Source: JBHGBB01 sp041946755 (lineage in GTDB: Bacteria; UBP4; UBA4092; JAOAEQ01). Taken from it: DNA of 50,999 nucleotides. The notes below the pieces were generated by a model that saw only the letters and a program-made list of their open reading frames with translations, was not told where the DNA came from and searched no databases. Numbering within the stretch: the first letter of the stretch is position 1; each line of letters opens with the position of its first letter. A program made the position numbers and the translations under genes. The stretch spans positions 1-50,999 of the forward strand of contig JBHGBB010000003.1 of NCBI GenBank assembly GCA_041946755.1. The letters are read 5' to 3'. Positions 7,342-16,378 of this stretch are shown here, in pieces.

Positions 7342-9474
7342 ATGCTCTTCGGTTCCCGTAAAGATAAATCTACTGAACTGGTTTGGAATGGCGATTCTGT
7401 TTTCACCTTCGATTTAGTCCCTGCCGATGATTTGTATACTCGCCTATCCGGTACCTTAAAAGTTGTGCCGCGATATATCGCTCGCGATATTCCGGGAATC
7501 ACCGGTATTAATCCTACCGAGCTTATTGGAAAACGGCTGGTTTTCATTGGCCGGTCAAGTTCTGGTAAAACCCGGGAAGCCATAGAACTCATCCGAAAAA
7601 TCAATAGTTGCCAACGACAGAATATCTATGTGCTACGAACCTGTTTAACGGTCCCGATCGAGTTTCCAGAAGGGTTACCTACCTCAAATCTCGTTATTCT
7701 GATTGATGACCTCCCGCGATTACCGAGTACCGCTGCTTCGGAATCTATCTCTGAATGGCGACAGAAACTGCCGCCATTAATCGACCGGCTCCGTTCAACC
7801 ATTGTCTGGTTTGAAAAACGGTCTTCAACTCCGATAACAGTCATAATAACTATCCGTGATGATGAATTTAAACCGTTAATCGATAAAGCAATCACCCGAT
7901 GGTTTAAAGACCATTTTCTCGAAATCAACCTGCCGAATTTAACCGAAACACAGAATGCTGAAGCGATGGATAACCTCTGTGATGCACTAGAAATCCCGAA
8001 AGTCGATGACCGGCTTCGTGCGCAATTTGCTCATGATGGCGATGGAACATTCGACCGGTATGCGCAATTTTTCTCCCGCCGATCACGCGGGGCAAAAATC
8101 GTTGATATGGATTATCAAGAGTTTACCCAGAATAAAGATATGTTCTGGCACTGGATTCATCTTCGGCTAAAGAACGAAGAGCGGGCAATATTCCGGGTTT
8201 TAAGCTTGTTCCGGTTTTATAATATCCCGGCGTTTAAGCCGCTGGTAGTTAATTGGAGCCTCAACCACATTCCAGAATGTAAAGGAATGAAACCGCAGCA
8301 ACTTGAATTAGTAGTCGATTGTCTTGCCCGGCAATATTTCAACCTCTGGGAGAACCGGATAAACTGTCATGATTCACGACTGAAATTTGAACCAGCACCT
8401 TTTGCCCGCGAATTGGAACCGATATCGCAGTTTATGATTCAATCCATCGCATCGGATAAATCTATTCGACCGATTCTATTAGGTGCATTAGTCGAACTCG
8501 GAGAAGCGGCTTATTTCCGGCATTTATATGATTTAGCGCAACAGATATTTACCACCATTTTAAAATATCATCCAAAACATCCGTTGGTTAATCTCGATTT
8601 GGCAATGGTCCACTGCGCGCTTGGAGCGCATCATAAGAAAAAATATCAGGCGGAATTGAAAACGGCAATCAATCTTTGTGAAACCGCATTAAATACCTAT
8701 ACAGAACAGCTTTTCCCTTATGAATACTCCCAAACCCAATATATCTTGTCGCTACTCTATACGGATTTGCCAAGTGGAAACAACGAAGAGAATTTACGGG
8801 TAGCGGTAGTCTGTTGCAAGAATGCGTTGCAATATTTCACGCGGAACGAATTCCCGGATAGATATGGCGCAATCCAAACCCAACTCGGGGTTATCCATCA
8901 GCAATTAACTCATCCAACCCGCGATGAAAATATCGCTTCGGCGATAGACTATTTTGGTGAAGCATTAAGTATTTTTACCCAGGGAATATTTTCAGAAGCA
9001 TTTGCCTTTTCATCGATGAAATTGGGTGAAGCATATTATGAACTCAAACTCGGGAATAAGCCGGATAATCTTAAATTTGCGATGGATAACTATTTCGCTG
9101 CATTATTAGTCGCTACCCGACAGGCATATCCATTAGACCATGTTCATTTGCAGGTACTACTTGGAAAAGCATATTTAGATCTACCGACCGGTGAGATTAA
9201 AGAAAATGTCGGGCAGGCGCTGGATTGTTTCCGGGAAGCATTGACGGTTTATGTTCCGACCGAACAATCTGGAGAATATGCCAATGCCCAGTATTTGATG
9301 GGAATCGGGTTTACCAAGCTTCCGGGCGATAAAGTCAGGAATCTGCAAGCGGCCATAGAATTTTTCAAGAACTCTTTGAAACTCTATACTAAAAGTACGT
9401 TTCCGACAGAACATCTTCTCGCTACCGGTGCACTCACCAGTGCTGAGATGGAATTAGAACGAATCAAACACTAA
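7342..9474 (+). CDS. P-loop NTPase with C-terminal TPR repeats
   Basis: A 710-residue cytoplasmic protein. The N-terminal domain has Walker A GRSSSGKT at residues 70-77 and a Walker B-like VILIDDLPR near 118-126, followed by a helical linker, suggesting a STAND-type signalling NTPase (inference). Residues about 380-700 are tetratricopeptide-like repeats; recurrent phrases are ALxxYTxxxFP and A(I/L)(D/E)(Y/F)FxxAL, each around 50 residues. This layout resembles regulatory STAND proteins and the TPRs found beside CHAT peptidases, but no protease or effector domain is present and no partner gene adjoins. The function is unknown. Its 3' end overlaps the convergent radical SAM gene by 21 nt. Confidence 0.8.
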   Translation: MLFGSRKDKSTELVWNGDSVFTFDLVPADDLYTRLSGTLKVVPRYIARDIPGITGINPTELIGKRLVFIGRSSSGKTREAIELIRKINSCQRQNIYVLRTCLTVPIEFPEGLPTSNLVILIDDLPRLPSTAASESISEWRQKLPPLIDRLRSTIVWFEKRSSTPITVIITIRDDEFKPLIDKAITRWFKDHFLEINLPNLTETQNAEAMDNLCDALEIPKVDDRLRAQFAHDGDGTFDRYAQFFSRRSRGAKIVDMDYQEFTQNKDMFWHWIHLRLKNEERAIFRVLSLFRFYNIPAFKPLVVNWSLNHIPECKGMKPQQLELVVDCLARQYFNLWENRINCHDSRLKFEPAPFARELEPISQFMIQSIASDKSIRPILLGALVELGEAAYFRHLYDLAQQIFTTILKYHPKHPLVNLDLAMVHCALGAHHKKKYQAELKTAINLCETALNTYTEQLFPYEYSQTQYILSLLYTDLPSGNNEENLRVAVVCCKNALQYFTRNEFPDRYGAIQTQLGVIHQQLTHPTRDENIASAIDYFGEALSIFTQGIFSEAFAFSSMKLGEAYYELKLGNKPDNLKFAMDNYFAALLVATRQAYPLDHVHLQVLLGKAYLDLPTGEIKENVGQALDCFREALTVYVPTEQSGEYANAQYLMGIGFTKLPGDKVRNLQAAIEFFKNSLKLYTKSTFPTEHLLATGALTSAEMELERIKH

Positions 9475-10947
9475 CGCGATTAATCGTCTCCCTAATTCTC
9501 GCTCTCCAAGAGAAATCATTGCTTCTAATTCTGCTGCTTTCGGTTGGGCGATTTGAAATTGAAGATTAGGTTCTTTCCGTAGGTGTTCTCGAATCAGTTT
9601 ACTTTTTTTATTCAATTCCCATCGGGAAGCCATCGGCTCATTTTCAAATACTGTTCCTTTTTTCGGAATAAACGGTGTTATCGCAATAATCAGTTTCCCT
9701 GCTCGACCATACGGTTTACTCGCAACAAGGAGTGTATCCCGGAGTTTCTTCGATAAACTGATTAACGCTACAATATCCGCTTCGGTTTCATGCGGTAATC
9801 CAATCATAAAATAGAGCTTGATATTAAGCAAACCTATCGATACCGACCGCTCTACCAGATTGAGCAATGCGGATTCCGTTATCGGTTTTCCGATATAGTT
9901 ACGGAGCGATTCACTTCCGGCTTCCGGAGCGAAAGTAACGGTTTTCTGTCCACTTTGTTTTAAGAGCTGTAATAAACTATCCGGCGCTTTATCGGCACGA
10001 AGTGACGCAAATGATACTGCTATCTTTTTATCGAGCATTTCAGCACAAAATTCTTTTATTTGCGGGTAATCGGCAATCGCAGTAGCGACTATTCCAATTC
10101 GGGGGTAAGTCTTCCCATCGGTAAACTGCCGTGACTGCTCGATTTGGGTTCGGAGATGTTCAAGAGACCGATACCGTACCGGAGCATAAAAACAACCGGC
10201 TAAACAGAATCGGCAGCGATAGGGGCAACCGCGACCCAGTTCGATCAGAAACATATTTTTAAATTCGGTATTCGGCGTTAATATCTGGGAAACGGTTGGA
10301 TATCGGTTCAGGTCGGCTACCTGCAGTCGAGGAAGATGTTCCGCAGAATCCATAATATTGGGAACATAGATCCCCGATACCTGACTCAATTGATGTAAAA
10401 TACCGGTTTTCTTTCCCGGTACCCGTGGTATATCATTGCTGCGGAGCCAGGAGTCAAGAAGCAGTTCGATAAGTTCTTCGGCTTCGCCAAGAACCACCGC
10501 ATCGAGAATATCAGCTAACGGTTCCGGGTTGGCGGAAATCGCAATTCCACCAGCGATAATTAAGGGATATTGTTCCCCCCGTTCTTTTTGCAATAATGGG
10601 ATTTGCGCCCGATGGAATAATCGGATTAAATTCAGATAATCCAGTTCAAACGATAATGAACAGGCAATAATATCGAACTCCGCCAATCGTTTACCCGATT
10701 CCAGAGAACAGGGCATCCCGGATTCGGATTGATCATAAAAGAACCGCTCGCAAACGAGTTCATCGCGAGCATTAAATAATCGGTATAAGGTATGTATTGC
10801 GAGATTCGACATTCCGACCGAATAAATGTTTGGATAAACTAAGGCGATGGTTAATCTGCCGATATGGGATTTCCGAATCGTACCTTGTTCGTATTGCAGA
10901 AGATTATGCGATGTCTCGGGAGGAGTATCGAGTTTTCGTTTCGCCAT
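9454..10947 (-). CDS. B12-binding-type radical SAM protein
   Basis: A 497-residue protein of the uncharacterised B12-binding radical SAM group (TIGR03960-like). The N-terminal half resembles a cobalamin-binding domain (VYPNIYSVGMSNLAIHTLY, then IIAGGIAISANPEPLADILDAVVLGEAEE). The radical SAM core starts at RGCPYRCRFCLAGC, the CxxxCxxC motif for the 4Fe-4S cluster, and continues with FAPEAGSESLRNYIGKPI and IKLYFMIGLPHETEADI. Family members are often somewhat longer (about 600); here the C-terminal extension is short. Substrate unknown. The following minus-strand neighbourhood gives no pathway clue. Confidence 0.82.
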   Translation of the reverse strand: MAKRKLDTPPETSHNLLQYEQGTIRKSHIGRLTIALVYPNIYSVGMSNLAIHTLYRLFNARDELVCERFFYDQSESGMPCSLESGKRLAEFDIIACSLSFELDYLNLIRLFHRAQIPLLQKERGEQYPLIIAGGIAISANPEPLADILDAVVLGEAEELIELLLDSWLRSNDIPRVPGKKTGILHQLSQVSGIYVPNIMDSAEHLPRLQVADLNRYPTVSQILTPNTEFKNMFLIELGRGCPYRCRFCLAGCFYAPVRYRSLEHLRTQIEQSRQFTDGKTYPRIGIVATAIADYPQIKEFCAEMLDKKIAVSFASLRADKAPDSLLQLLKQSGQKTVTFAPEAGSESLRNYIGKPITESALLNLVERSVSIGLLNIKLYFMIGLPHETEADIVALISLSKKLRDTLLVASKPYGRAGKLIIAITPFIPKKGTVFENEPMASRWELNKKSKLIREHLRKEPNLQFQIAQPKAAELEAMISLGERELGRRLIALVFDSF

Positions 10948-10994
10948 AGGGATAGATATTACTATTGGAATTTGAACCGGTCCGAGAGTAGCTA

Positions 10995-12791
10995 TTACCC
11001 GATTTCGATTATTAAGTCTTGGTTATTCGTTTCTTGATAAACTAGTTTTAAAAAAGATATCAGCCAGTTTTTACCCAACCGGGCAATTTCGGTTTCAAGA
11101 TAGGTTTTCGGAATAGTTATTTTCCCCTGATTATTCAGGTATGGATATAATCTCGATTCCGCATCGATCCGGGATAAAATATCCAGATTTGCTTCTTCGG
11201 CAAAATGCGCTCCGAGAGTATAGGTTCCGCCACCGTTCGTCGGTTTCTTCTTCGCCACCTGATTTGCTAGTAATTGGTATCGTTTCAAATCGAGTTTTGC
11301 AAATCGGGATGCAATTTCCGGCGCATAAGTCGGTTCCAATACCAAAGGGATGTTGAAAGCAACACTTAATTGCTGACATATCTCTTTGAGTTCAGAAAGA
11401 GTTTTTATTCCAAATCGGATTGCCGATTCTGATTGGTGTAATTGCTCGCCGGTAAATGCCTGTACCAATTCATTTAATCCGACAATACCTATCGCATAGA
11501 CGATTTGCGGAGTTACTGCTAATGCAAGATCGTTCCGTGCTTGATCGGCCAACCGGGCGCCATAAATCCGATTGACTATTTGCTGTTTCTGCCGATGCGC
11601 TCCTACAATCAAATCAAGCTGTGATTGTAATAGGCAAAATAGGTATGTTTCAGTTTTATTCTGGCTGACAAAATAAGCTATTCGCGGAAGATTAAGCGAG
11701 ATTTTATGGACCACAAATTCTGGAGTAGGAGTTTCGCCGCGATTTTTTACTATTCGAAGTTTTACATTGCTTTCTTTACATGTTTCGATGATATCTTCTA
11801 TTACCGATAAAGTTAATTCGGACTCGGAAACAACCCAGTTCTTTTCAATAGTTGAAATCGAATTCCAGGATTGGGAATGTTGGTTCTCGATTTTATCATT
11901 AATTCCACAATAATAGCGGAATAAATATCCTTGCCCAATCTTTTCAAGTCCATGGAGATAAATGGTTCCATCGGTATGGGCAGCAATCACCTCTTGTGAA
12001 AATACTTTTGCAAAAGCATATTGTTTTGATAGCGATTCTATTACAATCTTATCGATCGATTTCTCTGGTTTAGTTTCCGCAGCGAAGAGTAGCTGTTCGA
12101 AATCATAGAGTGGGATGCCCAGCCGGGTATGCAATCGTTGCTCCTTTTCAAATCCGGATTCTAGGAGTTTCGCATTTACCAGTTCTCGGATAAGACCGGC
12201 GGTAATAACTCGGAGTTTCGATTCGATAATCTGAATCTCTACCTCTTTACTAATTCGGGCGGCAGTTTCTGGATTAAGTTGGGTCTCCCGGACTAAGGCA
12301 TCGATAATCCGCTGCCGATTCCAGGCCATAATCTGGTCATCCGAAGTCCGAACTTGAAGAGACGAATCAATTTCAGGTTTCGGGCTTTTATCTTGCAACA
12401 TCTCGGCTTGGGTAGAACGGGGTTCGGTTTGATTTCGTTGTCGAACACGTTGCCGTTCTGCGCGATAGAGGATAAACGATTTAACCGTCCGGGCGTGCCC
12501 GTTTTCAATAAGAACTTTTTCAATCGCATCTTGGACTTGTTCAACGTTCAGAAGCCCATCTTGATATGTTCTCGCTAGATAGAGAATCACCAAATCAGCT
12601 AACGAATCTGCCAACTCGGAATCTTTTCCCCCTACCGACTGTGCCGCCGCGAAAATCGCATTAGTTATTTTAGTTTTATCGAAATCGACGATAGTACCAT
12701 CGCGTTTCTGAATCCGGCGAAACATCAGTTTCGGTTGGATCGACCGCCATGTTTCTTCTGGGAATAAAAAGTTATTATCTGGGTTTACCAT
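10995..12791 (-). CDS. ATP-cone protein related to anaerobic ribonucleotide reductase (NrdD), glycyl-radical site absent
   Basis: A 598-residue protein. Residues about 24-112 form an ATP-cone (RRIQKRDGTIVDFDKTKI... ILYRAERQR), the allosteric nucleotide domain of ribonucleotide reductases; 146-236 looks like a second, diverged ATP-cone. Residues 245-300 match the start of the NrdD core (SKQYAFAKVFSQEVIAAHTDGTIYLHGLEKI, compare the usual 'AHxxGxIYIHDL'). The C-terminal half is shorter than in NrdD and ends NNQDLIIEIG with no RxxGY glycyl-radical motif and no CxxC zinc pair. It therefore cannot be a conventional class III reductase on its own. It could be a regulatory paralogue or a degenerate copy. 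It keeps a long open frame and ordinary codon use. No nrdG activase is adjacent. Confidence 0.65.
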   Translation of the reverse strand: MVNPDNNFLFPEETWRSIQPKLMFRRIQKRDGTIVDFDKTKITNAIFAAAQSVGGKDSELADSLADLVILYLARTYQDGLLNVEQVQDAIEKVLIENGHARTVKSFILYRAERQRVRQRNQTEPRSTQAEMLQDKSPKPEIDSSLQVRTSDDQIMAWNRQRIIDALVRETQLNPETAARISKEVEIQIIESKLRVITAGLIRELVNAKLLESGFEKEQRLHTRLGIPLYDFEQLLFAAETKPEKSIDKIVIESLSKQYAFAKVFSQEVIAAHTDGTIYLHGLEKIGQGYLFRYYCGINDKIENQHSQSWNSISTIEKNWVVSESELTLSVIEDIIETCKESNVKLRIVKNRGETPTPEFVVHKISLNLPRIAYFVSQNKTETYLFCLLQSQLDLIVGAHRQKQQIVNRIYGARLADQARNDLALAVTPQIVYAIGIVGLNELVQAFTGEQLHQSESAIRFGIKTLSELKEICQQLSVAFNIPLVLEPTYAPEIASRFAKLDLKRYQLLANQVAKKKPTNGGGTYTLGAHFAEEANLDILSRIDAESRLYPYLNNQGKITIPKTYLETEIARLGKNWLISFLKLVYQETNNQDLIIEIG

Positions 12792-12957
12792 AATTCTTTA
12801 TATCGATTATTGAGAAAGCTATTATAGCGGAATTCAGGTTCTCTGAGATAGCGCTATCGGAAGAATATCTTTTCGAGTTTCAATTCCGGTATTCAAGATG
12901 GTTATAGTGACGGAGAAGGTTTAACCACAGGGCTATTATTTAATCTATTTAATAAAC

Positions 12958-14013
12958 TTACCGTCTTTCTCTTTTACGTTTTTCAACAACAACCGATACT
13001 GAAGTTGTCGCCAATCCTGACGGAGTTATTAATCGCAGGATAACCGTTCTGCTTTTTCCTTCCATGGGGAGTGCTAGGATTCCAGAACATTTGAATTTAT
13101 TCGGCTCTGATAATTCATAGACTCGAAATGTGTGTAGCGGTTCCTGTAATTCCGGTGTTTCCTTCGAAAACAGTGGTGGTCTCAAAAGGGGGATTGTTTC
13201 TGGGATAACGGTCCCTAATTCAGGTCGATTATCTTTAACAACGGTAATAGCCAGGTCCGTTTCTGCAATCGGGGTATTATCATTCCAAATCGCAATCATT
13301 TTTAACAGGTATGTTCCTACAGGTAATGGCCTTATCAGATATGCTACTTCTTGTCTATCTCCGGGATATAGTTCAAAATCAGGTTTAGGACTGAATCTGG
13401 AGGCTATATATGGGTCGCTATTCGGCATCGTTGGATTAACAAGTTTTAAAATATATTTTACTTGACCGTACCCTTGTGATTTCAACATCGTCTTCCCGAA
13501 ATTGCGAATTTCGAAAAAAATCAAGGTGTAATTATTGGCTGAGAATCGATCGGTTAATTTCGGGATGAATTTTTTTGAATAGGTACCGGATTTATTGGCT
13601 GGAACGGCACCGAGATAGTTGAAAATAACATCAATATCTTTCGGGAATGCAGAAGTAGTATATACCCATTTGGATAAATATGCCGGATTCTCGAATGCGG
13701 TGGCTTCAACTGCTGCTTGCCCGATTCCGGTTAACTCATATTGTATCTGTAAATTTTCTTTCGGGGACACCGATTTCGGTACATTAAATTGAACAGTAAT
13801 CTGGGCTGCGGTTAAGATAGCCGAATATATTTCTGATGGCATCGCTGGTGGCGGTGGAATTATCCATTTGCTTTTAGCCGGAGTAAATGGTGATGGTTTT
13901 TTAGGCGGTTTAGCTGGGATACTTGTTTCTTTAGCTACCGCAGTAGATATCTGGATGAGTATAACGCTAATAATTAAAAGAGCGGTAATTAGATTACGAT
14001 AACGGTACACCAT
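12958..14013 (-). CDS. secreted protein of unknown function
   Basis: A 351-residue protein with a clear signal peptide (basic start, then LITALLIISVILIQISTAVA with a cleavage site after A). The mature part begins with a Pro/Lys-rich linker (PAKPPKKPSPFTPAKSKW), followed by beta-rich segments resembling Ig-like or invasin-type domains (VQFNVPKSVSPKENLQIQYELTG; DFELYPGDRQEVAYLIRPLPVGTYLLKMIAIWND). It ends with a basic tail KRKRERR. No catalytic motif is visible. It is probably periplasmic or surface-attached. The 166-nt gap upstream (12792-12957) holds nothing I can name. Confidence 0.6.
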   Translation of the reverse strand: MVYRYRNLITALLIISVILIQISTAVAKETSIPAKPPKKPSPFTPAKSKWIIPPPPAMPSEIYSAILTAAQITVQFNVPKSVSPKENLQIQYELTGIGQAAVEATAFENPAYLSKWVYTTSAFPKDIDVIFNYLGAVPANKSGTYSKKFIPKLTDRFSANNYTLIFFEIRNFGKTMLKSQGYGQVKYILKLVNPTMPNSDPYIASRFSPKPDFELYPGDRQEVAYLIRPLPVGTYLLKMIAIWNDNTPIAETDLAITVVKDNRPELGTVIPETIPLLRPPLFSKETPELQEPLHTFRVYELSEPNKFKCSGILALPMEGKSRTVILRLITPSGLATTSVSVVVEKRKRERR

Positions 14014-14035
14014 ATCTTATTGGCAAGCTACTCTT

Positions 14036-14488
14036 TTATTTTCTCTGTGTGCTGCTGTCGAGCACAAAGGTTACTGGGCCATCATTTACCAATTCGACCT
14101 GCATCGACGCGGCAAATTCACCGGTTTGCACTTTAATCTGCTGTGCTTTAAATGAACTGATTAGTTGGTCGATCAATTTAATCGCCAAGTCGGGAGAAGC
14201 AGCTTCGGTAAAACTTGGTCGTCTGCCGCTATAGATATCCGCGCATAAGGTGAATTGCGAGACCAGCAACAGTTCCCCTTGAATATCCTTTAGCGACAGA
14301 TTCATTTTCCCGGCTGGATCGGAGAAAATCCTTAATTCCGGTATCTTTTTCGCTAAATATGCGGCATCGGTTTCGGTATCGGATTTATGGGCGCCGACCA
14401 ATACCAATAATCCTTGCCCGATTTGCGAAATGATTTTATCCGATACGCTTACTTGCGCTCGTTTAACTCGTTGGATTACTGCAACCAT
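14036..14488 (-). CDS. dtd: D-aminoacyl-tRNA deacylase
   Basis: Hydrolyses D-amino acids mischarged on tRNA. The protein of 150 residues from MVAVIQRVKRAQV is the family's normal length and has both signature motifs: SQFTL (catalytic Thr/Gln loop) and NDGPVTF (the NxGPVT cross-subunit motif), plus GRRPSF. I chose the ATG at 14488; 15 more in-frame codons upstream read through a microrepeat (LRTSDFRLRTAF) and are not conserved. It follows the DUF1844 gene in the same direction across the repeat hairpin at 14494-14586. Confidence 0.93.
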   Translation of the reverse strand: MVAVIQRVKRAQVSVSDKIISQIGQGLLVLVGAHKSDTETDAAYLAKKIPELRIFSDPAGKMNLSLKDIQGELLLVSQFTLCADIYSGRRPSFTEAASPDLAIKLIDQLISSFKAQQIKVQTGEFAASMQVELVNDGPVTFVLDSSTQRK

Positions 14489-14493
14489 GGTAA

Positions 14494-14586
14494 AGGCAGT
14501 CCGAAGTCTAAAGTCCGAAGTCCGAAGTAACATAAGGAAACATCAAGATTTCAGACTTAGGACTAAAGCCTTAGGACTTAGGACTG
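14494..14586. repeat. AGTCCGA-type hairpin element between DUF1844 gene and dtd
   Basis: Left arm has ggcagtccgaagtct, aaagtccgaagtccgaagt; right arm has agacttaggact and aggacttaggactg. The arms are inverted 7-nt repeats. The stop codon of the DUF1844 gene (TAA at 14571-14573) lies inside the right arm, and the left arm ends 6 nt before the dtd start, so the element spans the whole gene junction. The copy at 45956-46033 has the same placement. Confidence 0.75.
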
Positions 14587-14921
14587 TTTTTTTTGTTTGA
14601 TGTTTCTACATACAGCATGCGAAGGTTGAACAGCAGTTCTTGGAACCCTTTTTCTTCTTCTGGAGCTAGATTCCCCTTGGTTTTCTCTTTCAGCATTTCG
14701 AGTAGATCGATATTAAACTTCGCTAAGAGCAAATCCGATTCGGTTTTATTGGTTAACGGATTCGGGATGACTCCTAACGACTGCATCGCCTGCGCGCCAA
14801 GGAGAAATGATAACTGCAGAAAACTGGCTTCCGGCATCACCCGGTCTTTCTCTTCCGGTTCGGTAGATTTTGTTTCTGGTTCTACTGGTTTTTGCGTTTC
14901 TTCTTTTTTATCTTCGTTCAT
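14571..14921 (-). CDS. DUF1844 family protein
   Basis: A 116-residue protein. An acidic, low-complexity N-terminus (EDKKEETQKPVEPETKSTE) precedes a conserved helical core, ASFLQLSFLLGAQAMQSLGVIPNP and LAKFNIDLLEMLKEKTKGNL, typical of DUF1844, a small cytoplasmic family of unknown function. The last residues, NSPKS, and the stop codon are encoded by the AGTCCTA microrepeat; the unrelated Wzc-like protein at 46018-48060 ends in the same SPKS for the same reason. Confidence 0.8.
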   Translation of the reverse strand: MNEDKKEETQKPVEPETKSTEPEEKDRVMPEASFLQLSFLLGAQAMQSLGVIPNPLTNKTESDLLLAKFNIDLLEMLKEKTKGNLAPEEEKGFQELLFNLRMLYVETSNKKNSPKS

Positions 14922-14927
14922 AAATAA

Positions 14928-14961
14928 GGCAGTCTGAAGTCCGAAGCCCTAAGTCCGAAGT
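14928..14961. repeat. AGTCCGA-type half element, left of membrane-protein gene
   Basis: Units ggcagtctgaagtccgaag and ccctaagtccgaag precede the DUF1844 start on the minus strand. The matching inverted arm is about 1 kb away at 15966-15999, so the pair flanks the gene 15165-15827. The remaining gap to 15164 shows no other feature I can support. Confidence 0.55.
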
Positions 14962-15164
14962 TATGGAATAGGGTATCCGACTCTAGACCGATAGTATTAC
15001 TCTATGTAATCTGGTGAAAATGCGTGTAATCATTTTTAAAAATTATGCCAGATATTGCGGATTTATGCTAGCAAAGCTAACTATAAAGGAATTATTAAGT
15101 TATACAGGTTTAGGATAAGGTTGTTTTTGACAACATAAAAACGGGATGATTCATAGAGATGAAA

Positions 15165-15827
15165 CTATTCCAATGAACCGACTGCAATATAAAGAGTAGT
15201 TGAATTATTAATTTCTGCAAGTCTCGAATCGGGTTCTAATACAGTTATTCTAACGCTGATATCTTTGAGATATTTCCCCTGTAACGGTATTTCGAATTCA
15301 TAGAGTGATATTTTATCAAATGTCGCTAAATCGTTTCTTTGATACCGAGCATGTTTTATTGATGTTGCTACATCATAAAAAAGTAGTTTATCTTTCCGGA
15401 AAAATTCTATTTTAAGCTTTCCTTTATATTTATAACGTGATTCTATTCCATTCTGATCAACTAAAAAACCTAATTCATAGGGGTCAAGATAGCGTGGACT
15501 CAAATTATATGTTTTAGAGTAACCTTTTGTAGCAAACTCAAACTTGTCCTCTACAATAGGTTGATATAAATCATTGGGGGGCTTCACCATATGCACTAAC
15601 CAGTTCATCTCAAGCTCCATAGGGAAGAATCCTCTTATTCCTCTGAATACGAGTGCCCAAGCAATAAGCAATATCAGTGCACATATTACAGCTTTTATTA
15701 CTATATGTCGGATTTTTATAGACAGCGGTAAATCCTGCCATATAAAGATTAATCCTTTGATAAAGAAGAAAGCGCCAATGAAAGCGACAATACCAAAAGC
15801 AATAAGAATTAACATAGTCAATGTCAT
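15165..15827 (-). CDS. membrane protein of unknown function
   Basis: A 220-residue protein with two N-terminal membrane helices (about residues 5-30, LILIAFGIVAFIGAFFFIKG, and 43-65, VIKAVICALILLIAWALVF) and a ~150-residue extracytoplasmic domain rich in aromatic and charged residues (FEFATKGYSKTYNLSPRYLDPYELG; YEFEIPLQGKYLKDISVRITVLEPD). I recognise no family. It is flanked by two inverted AGTCCGA microrepeat arms (14928-14961, 15966-15999), which might mark an inserted segment. Codon use looks more A/T-rich than its neighbours by eye. Confidence 0.6.
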   Translation of the reverse strand: MTLTMLILIAFGIVAFIGAFFFIKGLIFIWQDLPLSIKIRHIVIKAVICALILLIAWALVFRGIRGFFPMELEMNWLVHMVKPPNDLYQPIVEDKFEFATKGYSKTYNLSPRYLDPYELGFLVDQNGIESRYKYKGKLKIEFFRKDKLLFYDVATSIKHARYQRNDLATFDKISLYEFEIPLQGKYLKDISVRITVLEPDSRLAEINNSTTLYIAVGSLE

Positions 15828-15965
15828 ATCTCAAGTTTATACCATAACTTAAACTCATTAGGCAATAAAAGCTACCATATCACTTGACGCCGGATAGCAT
15901 CGGTTTGTTATATGGTATAATTTAATATAACTTGAGTGATAATATTATTCTCCTAAGTTTATGCT

Positions 15966-15999
15966 TAAGACTTAGGACTTCGGACTTCGGACTGCCTTT
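15966..15999. repeat. AGTCCGA-type half element before hypA
   Basis: Units acttagg, acttcgg, acttcgg, actgcc end 3 nt before the hypA start at 16003. It is the inverted counterpart of 14928-14961. It leaves no recognisable ribosome site for hypA. Confidence 0.6.
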
Positions 16000-16002
16000 C
16001 TT

Positions 16003-16245
16003 ATGCATGAATATGGAATAGCAGAAAACATTTTAAAAACCGCGTTAGCGGAAGCGGCGAAACATCAGGCGAAAAAGATTGTTACCATTTATGTTCGGCT
16101 CGGTCAGATGAATTTCCTGAAACCGGAAGTTTTGCAAAGTGCATTCGAGATTGTCGCTAAAGATACCATAGCAGCTTCGGCTAAGACGGTCGTTGAAGAA
16201 GTTCCGGGTACCGAAATCAGAATTACCAACCTCGATATCGATTAA
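16003..16245 (+). CDS. hypA: HypA-like nickel chaperone lacking the zinc domain
   Basis: HypA delivers nickel to [NiFe]-hydrogenase or urease. The 80-residue protein starts MHEYGIAENI with the Ni-binding Met1-His2-Glu3 and continues as a normal HypA N-domain (VRLGQMNFLKPEVLQSAFEIVAKDT). After EEVPG the usual ~35-residue zinc loop (two CxxC pairs) is missing and the sequence goes directly to the C-terminal strand TEIRITNLDID. The reading frame is open and the end is conserved, so this is an internal deletion rather than a truncation; no cysteine is left. It heads hypA-hypF-hypC-hypD. Function without the zinc domain is uncertain. A TATAAT at 15916-15921 may be part of its promoter, but no good -35 is seen. 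Confidence 0.85.
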   Translation: MHEYGIAENILKTALAEAAKHQAKKIVTIYVRLGQMNFLKPEVLQSAFEIVAKDTIAASAKTVVEEVPGTEIRITNLDID

Positions 16246-16260
16246 CCGCCAACCGCAAGA

Positions 16261-16346
16261 AACTGAAGGAAGAGGGATGACCGCTTCGCTAGGATGAGGG
16301 ATGAATCTTTTACCTCCTTCTTCCCTCCTCCCTCCCCCCTCAGTTT
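16261..16346. repeat. GAGGGAA-type hairpin element between hypA and hypF
   Basis: Left arm aactgaaggaagagggatga and right arm tccttcttccctcctccctc...ctcagtt are inverted purine/pyrimidine repeats with an approximately 7-nt period. The element starts 15 nt after the hypA stop and ends 32 nt before hypF. Confidence 0.6.
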
Positions 16347-16378
16347 TTCGTTTTTGAGTCTTAGCGGCTAGTTTTTTT

